Source: Mesorhizobium sp. PAMC28654 | GTDB lineage: Bacteria; Pseudomonadota; Alphaproteobacteria; Rhizobiales; Rhizobiaceae | Assembly (NCBI RefSeq): GCF_020616515.1 | Contig: NZ_CP085135.1 | Span: 434,001-498,000 of the forward strand | Direction of reading: 5' to 3' | Length of the DNA stretch: 64,000 bases | Part shown: piece by piece, positions 57,667-64,000 of the stretch | Layout of the letters: every line of letters begins with the position of its first letter | Numbering within the stretch: position 1 is the stretch's first letter | Notes under the pieces: generated by a model | What the model was told of the DNA's origin: nothing | The model's database searches: none | What the model saw: only the letters and a program-made list of their open reading frames with translations | Program-made: the position numbers and the translations under genes

Positions 57667-57685
57667 TGACAAAAGCTGTTTGTCA
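57667..57685. repeat. Palindrome next to the uvrA SOS box
   Basis: TGACAAA and TTTGTCA flank AGCTG, eight bases upstream of the LexA box (relative to uvrA). The symmetry suits a dimeric regulator; no factor is identified. Confidence 0.45.
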
Positions 57686-57686
57686 A

Positions 57687-58118
57687 ATGGCCTCACGAAG
57701 CGTCTCAGCGATCACATTTTTCATAACCGGCTATTGAAAGGTTGACGTCCCGGCGTCACGGGAGCAGACTTCAAGCGTCAACGGAGCCGGCCGTCTTTCG
57801 ATGGCCTCGCCGCCCAGGGGGCGGCCTGCGAGACGCCGCAGGCATCTGCGATTTGCGCTTCGGACGACAATGTCGAAAACGGACAAAGGAGCGGAGCCAT
57901 GACGCCACCGGATAGTCCCCAAGGGTTCCAGGTATCACTGGAACCGCGGCAGGCATAAGTGCCAGGGCTTGAGCGTTTGCGCCGCCCGACAAACCGTGAC
58001 CTGCCGATCCCCACAAAAATCAGAGACTATTAGTCGGATCGTCGGCTGAATGCCGCGAAGCGTCCGAAATCAAAGTTGGAAGAAACCTTCCAGCAAATTG
58101 GATTTGACATCCAAAAAG
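57687..58118. other. Intergenic stretch without a convincing gene; possible 19-codon reading frame
   Basis: No open frame here looks like protein from composition. The one notable element is on the + strand: AAAGGAG at 57885-57891, a 7-base spacer and an ATG at 57899, starting a frame of only 19 codons that ends at 57958 (MTPPDSPQGFQVSLEPRQA). It contains an 8-bp inverted repeat, GGTTCCAG/CTGGAACC (57924-57931 with 57938-57945). It could be a leader peptide, a microprotein or chance. Confidence 0.4.
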
Positions 58119-58150
58119 GCCCCGACCGTTTGCGGAAGCAACGGCGGGGC
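58119..58150 (-). terminator. Terminator of the 58244-58531 gene, probably bidirectional
   Basis: GCCCCG-A-CCGTT pairs with AACGG-CGGGGC (58119-58130 with 58140-58150, one bulged A). On the - strand it is followed by CTTTTTGG, on the + strand by TGTTTT, so it can work both ways; the - strand T-tract is better and suits the gene ending at 58244. Confidence 0.7.
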
Positions 58151-58243
58151 TGTTTTCGTGTTGGCTCACTGCCTCCAGGCTGCGGCACTCATTGAGTGCA
58201 CCCTATCCGATTCAAATTGCTCGGCCGAAAAAGCCCCGCGATG

Positions 58244-58531
58244 TCAGTGGCGTGAAGGTCCGATCGCGCCAGCGCCGACGTCGACGGTGATGCCGGAAAT
58301 CCGCACATCGGTATCGCCGATCTTGAACTGCTTGATCCCATCGCCCGGAACAGTTTCGTCGGGCTCTGGCTGTGGGGCAGGCTTGGCAATGCGGTAGTCG
58401 CTGGTCACGCCGGGCAGGGTGCTCTTGGCCGAGGACGTGTCGTCGGCGACTGCCGTGCCGGTCAGCACGGTCAACCCGGCGATGGCGCCGAAAAACCAGC
58501 GCAAAAGTCTGGATGAATTGCTGTCGGTCAT
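58244..58531 (-). CDS. Small secreted protein of unknown function
   Basis: 95 residues from the ATG at 58531 (MTDSNSS). A signal-type hydrophobic stretch (FFGAIAGLTVLTGTAVA) is followed by a short mature part ending DVGAGAIGPSRH, with IKQFKIGDTDVRISG. There are no cysteines. I do not recognise a family. It is followed by a good terminator. Confidence 0.65.
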   Translation of the reverse strand: MTDSNSSRLLRWFFGAIAGLTVLTGTAVADDTSSAKSTLPGVTSDYRIAKPAPQPEPDETVPGDGIKQFKIGDTDVRISGITVDVGAGAIGPSRH

Positions 58532-58643
58532 GGATGAACTATATCGCCGCAATCATGCCGAGACCAGACCGGCAATGTTTCAAACCGGCGGGCCATTGGT
58601 CGCGATTGCCCGCGCCGCAAGCAGTTCAAGGTCTTTGTTTTTA

Positions 58644-58690
58644 TGCATGTCGTTGTCCGAAAAACGCTGCGCACTTTTGGGCGACATGCA
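58644..58690. repeat. Inverted repeat downstream of clpP
   Basis: TGCATGTCG (58644-58652) and CGACATGCA (58682-58690) are perfect inverted copies 29 bases apart, ending 8 bases from the clpP stop codon. There is no T-tract after it on the - strand, so it is a weak terminator candidate or a messenger-stabilising stem. Confidence 0.45.
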
Positions 58691-58697
58691 TTGTCCC

Positions 58698-59318
58698 TTA
58701 CGCCGCCTGTTTGCGAGTATCGAAAACATGGTCGACGATACCCCATTCCCTGGCCTCACGAGCGGTCATGAAATGGTCGCGGTCCAGCGTGCGTTCGACC
58801 TCTTCATAGCTGCGACCGCAATGCTGGGCGTAGAGTTCGGCCATGTGGCGTTTGGTCTGGCTGATGCGCTGCGCATGACGCTGGATATCGGAAGCCTGGC
58901 CCTGGAACCCGCCCAGCGGCTGGTGCAGCAGGATGGTGGCGTTCGGCAGTGAGATGCGACGCCCTGGTGTACCCGCCATGAGCAGGAATGAACCCATCGA
59001 CGCGGCAAAACCCATGCACACCGTCGACACCGGGCAGCTGATGTATTGCATCGTGTCGTAGATGGCGAAGCCGCTGGTCACCACGCCGCCCGGCGAGTTG
59101 ATGTAGAGCGATATCTCCTTGTCGGGATTGTCCGATTCCAGCGACAGCAGTTGCGCGCAAACCAGCGCCGACATGTCGTCGTTGATCTCTCCGTTGATGA
59201 AGATGATGCGCTCGCGCAGCAGCCGCGAGAAAATGTCGAAGGCGCGTTCGCCGCGGCTCGACTGCTCGATCACCATCGGCACCAGACTGGCAACACCGCT
59301 CATGGTCTTCATCTCCAT
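58698..59318 (-). CDS. clpP: ATP-dependent Clp protease proteolytic subunit, solo paralogue
   Basis: 206 residues from the ATG at 59318, with AGGA upstream. The catalytic triad is complete: Ser in [11 protein letters not shown], His in LLHQPLGG and Asp in TLDRDHFM. It would form the tetradecameric proteolytic barrel used by ClpX or ClpA. No tig, clpX or lon is adjacent, unlike the usual tig-clpP-clpX layout, so this is likely one of the extra clpP copies found in rhizobia. The C terminus is short (TRKQAA). Confidence 0.93.
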   Translation of the reverse strand: MEMKTMSGVASLVPMVIEQSSRGERAFDIFSRLLRERIIFINGEINDDMSALVCAQLLSLESDNPDKEISLYINSPGGVVTSGFAIYDTMQYISCPVSTVCMGFAASMGSFLLMAGTPGRRISLPNATILLHQPLGGFQGQASDIQRHAQRISQTKRHMAELYAQHCGRSYEEVERTLDRDHFMTAREAREWGIVDHVFDTRKQAA

Positions 59319-59327
59319 TGTCCTTGT

Positions 59328-59828
59328 TCAGGCCGCGCGCAGCGTCAGCAGCGGTATGTTTGCGGCGACAGGTTTTCTGGAGCCGCGCGACCCCAGCGAA
59401 AGCCGGCAGCTGGCGCCGGCCATGGCAACAGCCGGCATCGCCTTGCGGGCAAAGCCGTCATGGACAATGCGCAGATGCGTGCCGCCGGAAACCGTACGGG
59501 CAAGCGTGAACGTAACGGTGCTGTCGAGTGGGTCCTGGCGCGCGGCATCGCCGGGTTGAGGCTGCTCCCGCCAGGAATAACGCAACAGCCGCTCGGGCTC
59601 GGCATCGAGGATTTCGCATTCGATCGCGGCCTCCGGCCCGGCGAAGGCAAAATGGCTGCCGGCCTGCGGCCTGATGTTGTTCGGCATCATCCATGCAGCG
59701 AGCAACTCGGGCACGGTCAAGGCTCGCCACACCTTCTCCGGCGGCTCGGGAAGGTCGTACTCGAACTCGATCGCGTCCGGGGCGATCTCGCCTTGGTTCT
59801 CCTCGATCATTGATCTCGCGTCCTTCAT
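59328..59828 (-). CDS. SRPBCC/AHSA1-like domain protein
   Basis: 166 residues. The Bet v 1/START-like hydrophobic-pocket fold is recognised from IEFEYDLPEPPEKVWRALT and LAAWMMPNNIRPQ. It is the second gene of an ArsR-SRPBCC pair (ATGA overlap), a very common bacterial two-gene unit in which the regulator controls its partner; the ligand is unknown. The end is unusual for the family: after LRIVHDGFARKAMPAVAMAG it is short and Arg-rich rather than the usual GW...L helix. Confidence 0.85.
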   Translation of the reverse strand: MKDARSMIEENQGEIAPDAIEFEYDLPEPPEKVWRALTVPELLAAWMMPNNIRPQAGSHFAFAGPEAAIECEILDAEPERLLRYSWREQPQPGDAARQDPLDSTVTFTLARTVSGGTHLRIVHDGFARKAMPAVAMAGASCRLSLGSRGSRKPVAANIPLLTLRAA

Positions 59829-60139
59829 TGATCCATGTCCTTCAAAACCGTCTTCAGCCTTTCGATGCGCTCCGGCCAGAAGGTGCGGTAGCGTTCGATC
59901 CAGGAGAGCAGGGGTGCCAGCCCCCGCGGGTCGGCACGGTAATAGGCATTGCGGCCCGCCCGCCGCTCGACCACCAGACCGGCGCTACGCAGCACGGCCA
60001 GATGCTGCGAAACGGCCGGCTGCGAGACCGTCATGCCGTTGCGCAGTTCCGACACGCTCATCTCGCTTGTGGCGAGACGCTCAAAGACGGCACGTCGCGT
60101 CGGGTCGGCCAGCGCCCGGAAAATCTCTGCTTCGATCAT
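59825..60139 (-). CDS. ArsR-family winged-helix repressor
   Basis: 104 residues. It has the compact ArsR fold FRALADPTRRAVFERLA, recognition helix MTVSQPAVSQHLAVLRSAGL and wing VERRAGRNAYYRADP. There is no cysteine metal site (no CxC), so it is not a metal sensor but belongs to the group paired with SRPBCC proteins. It overlaps the SRPBCC gene by 4 bases. Divergent from ssb, with the SOS box between. Confidence 0.93.
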   Translation of the reverse strand: MIEAEIFRALADPTRRAVFERLATSEMSVSELRNGMTVSQPAVSQHLAVLRSAGLVVERRAGRNAYYRADPRGLAPLLSWIERYRTFWPERIERLKTVLKDMDQ

Positions 60140-60249
60140 GACAAAAGCATAAGTGGATACTTATTGATTTGGCAAGCACTCTTTTCAAACCCATATGAGG
60201 TCCCTGGGCATTGCTGCCATTCCTTGACAACAAGCGGCTGCGCATGTAG

Positions 60250-60264
60250 GAACGAAAAGAGAAC
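60250..60264 (+). promoter_or_regulatory. LexA (SOS) box upstream of ssb
   Basis: GAACGAAAAGAGAAC is GAAC-N7-GAAC, which reads GTTC-N7-GTTC on the other strand, a perfect alphaproteobacterial LexA site. It lies 100 bases before the ssb ATG and 111 bases before arsR on the other strand; ssb is the likely target, as it is a classical SOS gene. Confidence 0.8.
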
Positions 60265-60364
60265 AAAAACCTTGTGGGAAAAGGCAGCCACAGCAGGCGA
60301 GGATTGTCCGTAGCCTGTAAGGTACGCCAACAAAAAATTGTTCGGATGAGCGCGGAGAAGTATC

Positions 60365-60886
60365 ATGGCGGGTAGCGTCAACAAGGTCATTCTGGTGGGC
60401 AATCTCGGCGCGGACCCTGAAATCCGCCGCCTGAACTCGGGCGAGCCGGTGGTCAACATCCGCATTGCCACGTCGGAAAGCTGGCGTGACAAGAATTCCG
60501 GCGAGCGCAAGGAAAAGACCGAGTGGCACAACGTCGTCATCTTCAATGACCAACTCGCCAAGGTGGCCGAGCAGTATTTGAAGAAGGGCATGAAGGTCTA
60601 TGTCGAGGGCCAGTTGCAGACACGCAAATGGCAGGACCAGACCGGTGCCGACAAGTACACGACGGAAGTCGTGCTGCAGAAATTCCGCGGCGAGTTGCAG
60701 ATGCTCGACGCACGTGGGCAGGGCGAGGGCGGCCAGGTAGGCGGCTATTCCGGCGGCGGTGGTAGCAGCCGTGGTTCCGATTTTGGCCAATCCAGCCCGA
60801 ACGAAAGCTTCAACCGCGGCGGCGGCGCTCCCAAGGGCGGTGGCGGCGGCTCCTCGCGCGAGCTGGACGACGAAATCCCGTTCTGA
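60365..60886 (+). CDS. ssb: Single-stranded DNA-binding protein
   Basis: 173 residues. It binds ssDNA as a tetramer in replication, recombination and repair. The OB fold is residues 1-115 ([39 protein letters not shown]), then a Gly-rich, Ser-rich flexible linker, and the conserved acidic tip DDEIPF that recruits partner proteins. A LexA box is upstream and a terminator downstream. Confidence 0.97.
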   Translation: MAGSVNKVILVGNLGADPEIRRLNSGEPVVNIRIATSESWRDKNSGERKEKTEWHNVVIFNDQLAKVAEQYLKKGMKVYVEGQLQTRKWQDQTGADKYTTEVVLQKFRGELQMLDARGQGEGGQVGGYSGGGGSSRGSDFGQSSPNESFNRGGGAPKGGGGGSSRELDDEIPF

Positions 60887-60935
60887 GCGCAATGCGATCC
60901 TGAACGGCGAACGGCACTTTAAGTCAAGCATGATG

Positions 60936-60966
60936 CCCCGAGAGTCTTATGGACTTTCGGGGTTTT
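60936..60966 (+). terminator. Rho-independent terminator after ssb
   Basis: 10-bp stem CCCCGAGAGT/ACTTTCGGGG (60936-60945 with 60953-60962, one G-U pair), loop of 7, then TTTT. It begins 49 bases after the ssb stop. Confidence 0.8.
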
Positions 60967-61022
60967 GCATTGTCGGATGACCGCTGGCCGAGCGATCAAG
61001 GAATGCAGGAAGGACGAGCCTG

Positions 61023-61448
61023 GTGAAAGCACGGGTAAAATGGGTCGAGGAGCGCACCTTTGTCGGCGAGTCCGGCAGCGGCCACAAACTGGTGCTTGGC
61101 ACGGCGCTCGGACCGGACGGCAAGACGCCGGGACCGAGCCCGATGGAATTGCTGCTGATCGGCACCGGCGGCTGTTCAGCCTATGACGTCGTGCATATCC
61201 TCGAAAAGGGCCGCGAAGCGGTCGAGGACTGCGTCGTCGAACTCGACGCCGACCGGGCGGAGACCGAGCCCAGGGTGTTCACGCGCATCCATATGCATTT
61301 CGTCGTCAAGGGCCGTGCCCTTTCGCTCGACAAGGTGAAACGGGCGATCGACCTGTCGATCGAAAAATACTGCTCGGCCTCCGCGATGATGGCCAAGACC
61401 GCCGCCATCACCCACGATTTCGAAGTGATCGACACGACGACCAAGTAG
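61023..61448 (+). CDS. OsmC/Ohr-superfamily protein
   Basis: 141 residues from a GTG at 61023, with AAGGA before it. The fold is the OsmC hydroperoxide-reductase type. The first redox cysteine is present (GTGGCSAYDVV) and the second near IEKYCSASAMM, so peroxidase activity is plausible. The PSPMELLLIGTGGCSAYD block is characteristic. It probably detoxifies organic peroxides; the physiological substrate is not shown. Confidence 0.92.
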   Translation: MKARVKWVEERTFVGESGSGHKLVLGTALGPDGKTPGPSPMELLLIGTGGCSAYDVVHILEKGREAVEDCVVELDADRAETEPRVFTRIHMHFVVKGRALSLDKVKRAIDLSIEKYCSASAMMAKTAAITHDFEVIDTTTK

Positions 61449-61485
61449 GCTCGACGCAGCCCGGTTTGTTCACAAAGACGGCGGG

Positions 61486-62115
61486 CTACCCCGCCATCAG
61501 CGCCTTGATGCCGTCGGCGACGAACTGCACGGCCAGAGCCGCCAGGATGACGCCAAGCAAACGCGTCAGGATCGAGCGGCCGGTCTGGCCGAGGATGCGG
61601 TCGATGCGTTCCGACAGCACGAACACCAGATAGGTGATCACCAGGCAGACAAGGATGATGCCGACGAGCGCCGCCTGGGCGGCAAAGCCCTGGAATGAGC
61701 CGGACAGCAGAACCGTGGCCGAGATCGCGCCGGGGCCGGCGATCAGCGGGATCGCCAGCGGGAAGGCGGCGATATTGTGGATCATGTCCTTGGTGATGGC
61801 GACGTCGCCGATCTTCTCCTTGCGGTCCTGCCGGCGCTCAAAGACCATTTCGAAGGCGATGAAGAACAACAGGAAACCGCCGGCGACGCGGAAGGCCGGC
61901 AGCGTGATGCCGAATACCGACAGGATCGACGCACCGGCGACCGCGAACAGCGCCATCACCAGGAAGCCGATGATCGAGGCCCGGACGGAAACCTGCTGGC
62001 GTTCCTCGCGGTTCATGCCGCGCGTCACGGCGAGAAACAACGGCGCCAGGCCGGGCGGATCGATGGTCACGAGAATGGTGACGAAGGCGTTGAACAGGCT
62101 GTCGAAGCTCGGCAT
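61486..62115 (-). CDS. MarC-family integral membrane protein
   Basis: 209 residues with six membrane helices. It shows the MarC signature ILVTIDPPGLAPLFLAVT near the N terminus and LAIPLIAGPGAISATVLL in the middle. Despite the name, members have no proven antibiotic-resistance role; some are called NAAT-type neutral amino-acid transporters. Convergent with the OsmC gene. Confidence 0.92.
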   Translation of the reverse strand: MPSFDSLFNAFVTILVTIDPPGLAPLFLAVTRGMNREERQQVSVRASIIGFLVMALFAVAGASILSVFGITLPAFRVAGGFLLFFIAFEMVFERRQDRKEKIGDVAITKDMIHNIAAFPLAIPLIAGPGAISATVLLSGSFQGFAAQAALVGIILVCLVITYLVFVLSERIDRILGQTGRSILTRLLGVILAALAVQFVADGIKALMAG

Positions 62116-62233
62116 CTGATCTCCCCACCGGGCCGCGCCCGAACCTCTGCATTCCCCGAACCAGCCTATTGGTAGAGCAAAGCTGGCTCAGGGGAAACCG
62201 TGAGAGTTACGGGAATTCGCAGGGATGACGAGC

Positions 62234-62610
62234 CTAGCCATTGGCGCCGCAGTAGGCCTCCAGCCGATAACCGTCCGGATCGACGACGAAAGCGGCGTAG
62301 TGGTTTTGCCATAGTCGGTGCGCAGGCCTGGCGCGCCATTGTCGCTGCCGCCTGCCCGCAAGGCGCCGGCATGGAATGCGTCGACGCTGGCCCACGTCGG
62401 CGCGGTGAAGCAGAAATGCAGGCCGGATTTTTCATCCGCCGGTACCGGGCGTGCCGCTTCGTTTACCCACAGCGAGACCGCTCCCGCGCCATAACCGAGC
62501 GAGCCCGGCGACTGGCTGAGGCAGGTGTAGCCGAGCGGCTTCAGCGCCGCGTCATAGAAGCGCTTGGAGGTATCTGCGTCGAGGACGCCGATCGAGACGT
62601 GATCAAACAT
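62234..62610 (-). pseudogene. VOC/glyoxalase-family protein with an apparent frameshift
   Basis: Starts at the ATG at 62610 (MFDHVSIGVLD), with GGAGAAAAGG upstream; a second ATG at 62622 is too close to that site. The frame is normal through LRTDYGK, then shifts. In the next frame the family-typical end YAAFVVDPDGYRLEAYCGANG is found, stopping at 62234, if one base is restored in the AAAA run (62304-62307 on the + strand). Uncorrected, translation reads a nonsense tail. A single-base homopolymer loss of this kind is a typical sequencing artefact; it may also be real. About 126 residues when corrected. Confidence 0.82.
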
Positions 62611-62651
62611 CCTTTTCTCCATTATTGCAAAGTGTTGTGGTGTCAGGTTCT

Positions 62652-63191
62652 CTAGGATTTGCGCGCCAGAAACTCGACCTCGGTCCGCCAGGTCGCGCCA
62701 TTGTCGTGCGAGCGTTCGCCCAGCCAGCGGAAGGAATTCTCGGTGATCCGCGAAAAGCTCCAGCGCACCGAGGCGCCTGTGCCGTCAGTACCTTGCTGGA
62801 CGATGCTGTCGCCCTCGGCGCGGCCGAGCTGGCGGCTAAAATACTGGTTGCGCGGGTCGCTCCAGAAGATGTGCCAGGCGTTGAGGCCGGGGTCGTAAAC
62901 GCGCAGCGTCGTGCCGTAGAAGGTCCAGGCGCCAAGCGAAGGCGAGGGGCCGGCATCACGGGCGGGCAGGATCCAGACATCCTGGATCGCTCGCCCTTCG
63001 AGCACCCAGCCGAAATGCACCTCGCCATGCCCGGTCAGCACTGTGCCGTCCTCGAGATGGCGCGAGGCGTCAAAGCACCAGGCGCCGACAAAGCGGCCGT
63101 AGAGCTGCAGCTTTTCGGCAAGGTTCTCCGACGGTCCGGCGCTGTGCAAGGCTCCAGTGAAGGAGGATTGGTCAGATTGGGCTTCGGACAT
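62652..63191 (-). CDS. Uncharacterised protein, DUF1579-like
   Basis: 179 residues. It begins with a short variable N terminus, then KLQLYGRFVGAWCFDASRH, GRAIQDVWILPARD, YGTTLRVYDPGLNAWHIFW and GERSHDNGATWRTEVEFLARK. The Trp-rich strands suggest a small beta-barrel of the lipocalin/DUF1579 kind. The function is unknown. It is divergent from an AraC-type regulator that could control it. Confidence 0.75.
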   Translation of the reverse strand: MSEAQSDQSSFTGALHSAGPSENLAEKLQLYGRFVGAWCFDASRHLEDGTVLTGHGEVHFGWVLEGRAIQDVWILPARDAGPSPSLGAWTFYGTTLRVYDPGLNAWHIFWSDPRNQYFSRQLGRAEGDSIVQQGTDGTGASVRWSFSRITENSFRWLGERSHDNGATWRTEVEFLARKS

Positions 63192-63276
63192 GGTTCTGGC
63201 CTCTTCTTGTCAGGAGAGATCAGGCAATAGGCCGTGGCAGGGTTCTGGGCTTGGGAAAAATTGCTATGTTTCGGCG

Positions 63277-64000
63277 ATGGCAGCGACTGCGCACACACTC
63301 GCATCCGGTCCAGGCTGGCACGTGGCGGACGTAATCTGCACTGCCGGCGCCGCCGACCGGCCGTTCGAGGAAACACATCAGGATTTCTGCGTCGCGGCGG
63401 TCACCAGCGGCACGTTCCGTTATCGCGCGCAACAAGGCACGGCGATGCTGGCGCCAGGCGCCATCCTGCTCGGCAATGCCGGTACATGCTACGAGTGTGG
63501 GCACGATCATGGCAGCGGTGACCGCTGCCTCTCCTTCCATTTCGAGCCGGCATATTTGGAACGGATCGTGGCCGCCGTGCCGATCGCGAGGAGGCTGGCT
63601 TTCGGAACGCCACGCCTGCCGCCCTTGCCGGCGTTGGCGCCGCTGCTGGCCGGTGCCGAGGCTGCTCGCGAAACGGGCGACATCGATGCTTTCGAGGAAT
63701 TTGCCCTGCGCATTGCAGGCGCGGCAGTGACGGTCGACTCTGGCGCCGCGGGTATCAAGCGCCCGCCGAGCAGACGCGATCAGAAACGGGTGGCCGAGGC
63801 GGTGCGGCGGATTGAACTTCATAGCGACAGACCGATTTCGCTTGCCGAACTTGCCGGTGAGACCGCAACCAGCCCCTACCATTTCCTGCGCACATTCCGG
63901 CAGGTCGCCGGAATGACGCCCTATCAATTCCTGCTGCGGACAAGGCTGAACAGGGCAGCTGTTCGATTGCACACCTCGGATGACGCGATCTCGTCGATCG
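63277..64000 (+). CDS. AraC-family transcriptional regulator, truncated by window edge
   Basis: The frame starts at the ATG at 63277 (MAATAHTLASGPGW) and is open to the last base, so the end is outside. The first 130 residues form an AraC cupin-type sensor (FRYRAQQGTAMLAPGAILLG, here cited as AMLAPGAILLGNAG). From about residue 165 the DNA-binding domain begins, with two helix-turn-helix motifs: the first ISLAELAGETATSPYHFLRTF, quoted as LAELAGETATSPYHFLR, and FRQVAGMTPYQFLLRTRL. The second HTH is cut off. It is divergent from the 62652-63191 gene. Confidence 0.9.
   Translation, partial: MAATAHTLASGPGWHVADVICTAGAADRPFEETHQDFCVAAVTSGTFRYRAQQGTAMLAPGAILLGNAGTCYECGHDHGSGDRCLSFHFEPAYLERIVAAVPIARRLAFGTPRLPPLPALAPLLAGAEAARETGDIDAFEEFALRIAGAAVTVDSGAAGIKRPPSRRDQKRVAEAVRRIELHSDRPISLAELAGETATSPYHFLRTFRQVAGMTPYQFLLRTRLNRAAVRLHTSDDAISSI

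Noticed and set aside
57495..57686. N-terminal extension of UvrA by 64 residues
   Set aside because: The extension would contain the LexA box and is not needed for the family N terminus, which begins at MADHKYLS.
58050..58397. 115-codon + strand frame in the gap after uvrA
   Set aside because: It runs through a strong terminator hairpin and antisense to a better supported - strand gene.

Overview
The window looks like chromosomal DNA of an alphaproteobacterium of the order Hyphomicrobiales (Rhizobiales), most probably Mesorhizobium or a close Phyllobacteriaceae relative. The grounds are high GC, CckA, a giant growth-pole-ring-type coiled-coil protein, a zinc-ligand-poor DksA, LexA boxes of the alphaproteobacterial GTTC-N7-GTTC type, and a solo ClpP paralogue. 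The genus is an inference from gene content. No rRNA, tRNA, CRISPR array or prophage was seen; the only complete mobile element is one IS3-family insertion.

Layout. 1-10.3 kb: end of an ABC exporter, gltX, a DUF2865 protein convergent with and overlapping gltX, a malic enzyme with a phosphotransacetylase-like tail, a divergent SDR, an LpxH-like phosphatase, a frameshifted MFS carrier and an enolase-superfamily epimerase. 10.4-14.4 kb: an Mla-type lipid-transport operon (STAS-MlaE, MlaF, MlaD, auxiliary lipoprotein). 14.5-22.8 kb: a DEDD exonuclease, the 2,305-residue growth-pole protein and a divergent Hpt protein. 22.9-28.5 kb: ferredoxin, a frameshifted ferredoxin-NADP reductase, a DHA2 pump, a DUF922 protein and folP-folB-folK. 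28.5-36.5 kb: CPA2 antiporter, small envelope proteins, a YcjX/YcjF pair, a SixA-like phosphatase and dksA. 36.5-43.8 kb: FliO-like protein, CckA, an RHH protein, a VOC protein and a Tat-subunit/GMC dehydrogenase pair. 43.8-51.5 kb: a urea ABC transporter operon, urtABCDE, with a sigma-54-type promoter, paired hairpins after urtA, and urtD split by the IS. 51.5-64 kb: diguanylate cyclase, DUF72, GNAT, DUF302, uvrA, a roughly 750-base gap after uvrA, clpP, an ArsR/SRPBCC pair, ssb, OsmC, MarC, a frameshifted VOC protein, an uncharacterised protein and a truncated AraC regulator.

How the genes work together. The Mla operon encodes one inner-membrane lipid importer. folP-folB-folK is a translationally coupled folate cluster. 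urtA-E is nitrogen-regulated urea uptake, but the IS lies between the signature motif and Walker B of UrtD, so that ATPase should be non-functional. uvrA and ssb point away from each other, about 2.9 kb apart, and each has a perfect SOS box. CckA, the growth-pole protein and its Hpt neighbour place two elements of rhizobial cell-cycle and polar-growth control in this window.

Cautions. Three otherwise ordinary genes (MFS 8130-9342, FNR 23296-24322, VOC 62234-62610) carry single frameshifts, two of them in homopolymers. Sequencing error is at least as likely as real decay. The best candidate for something little described is the modular 36/29-residue repeat architecture of the growth-pole protein.
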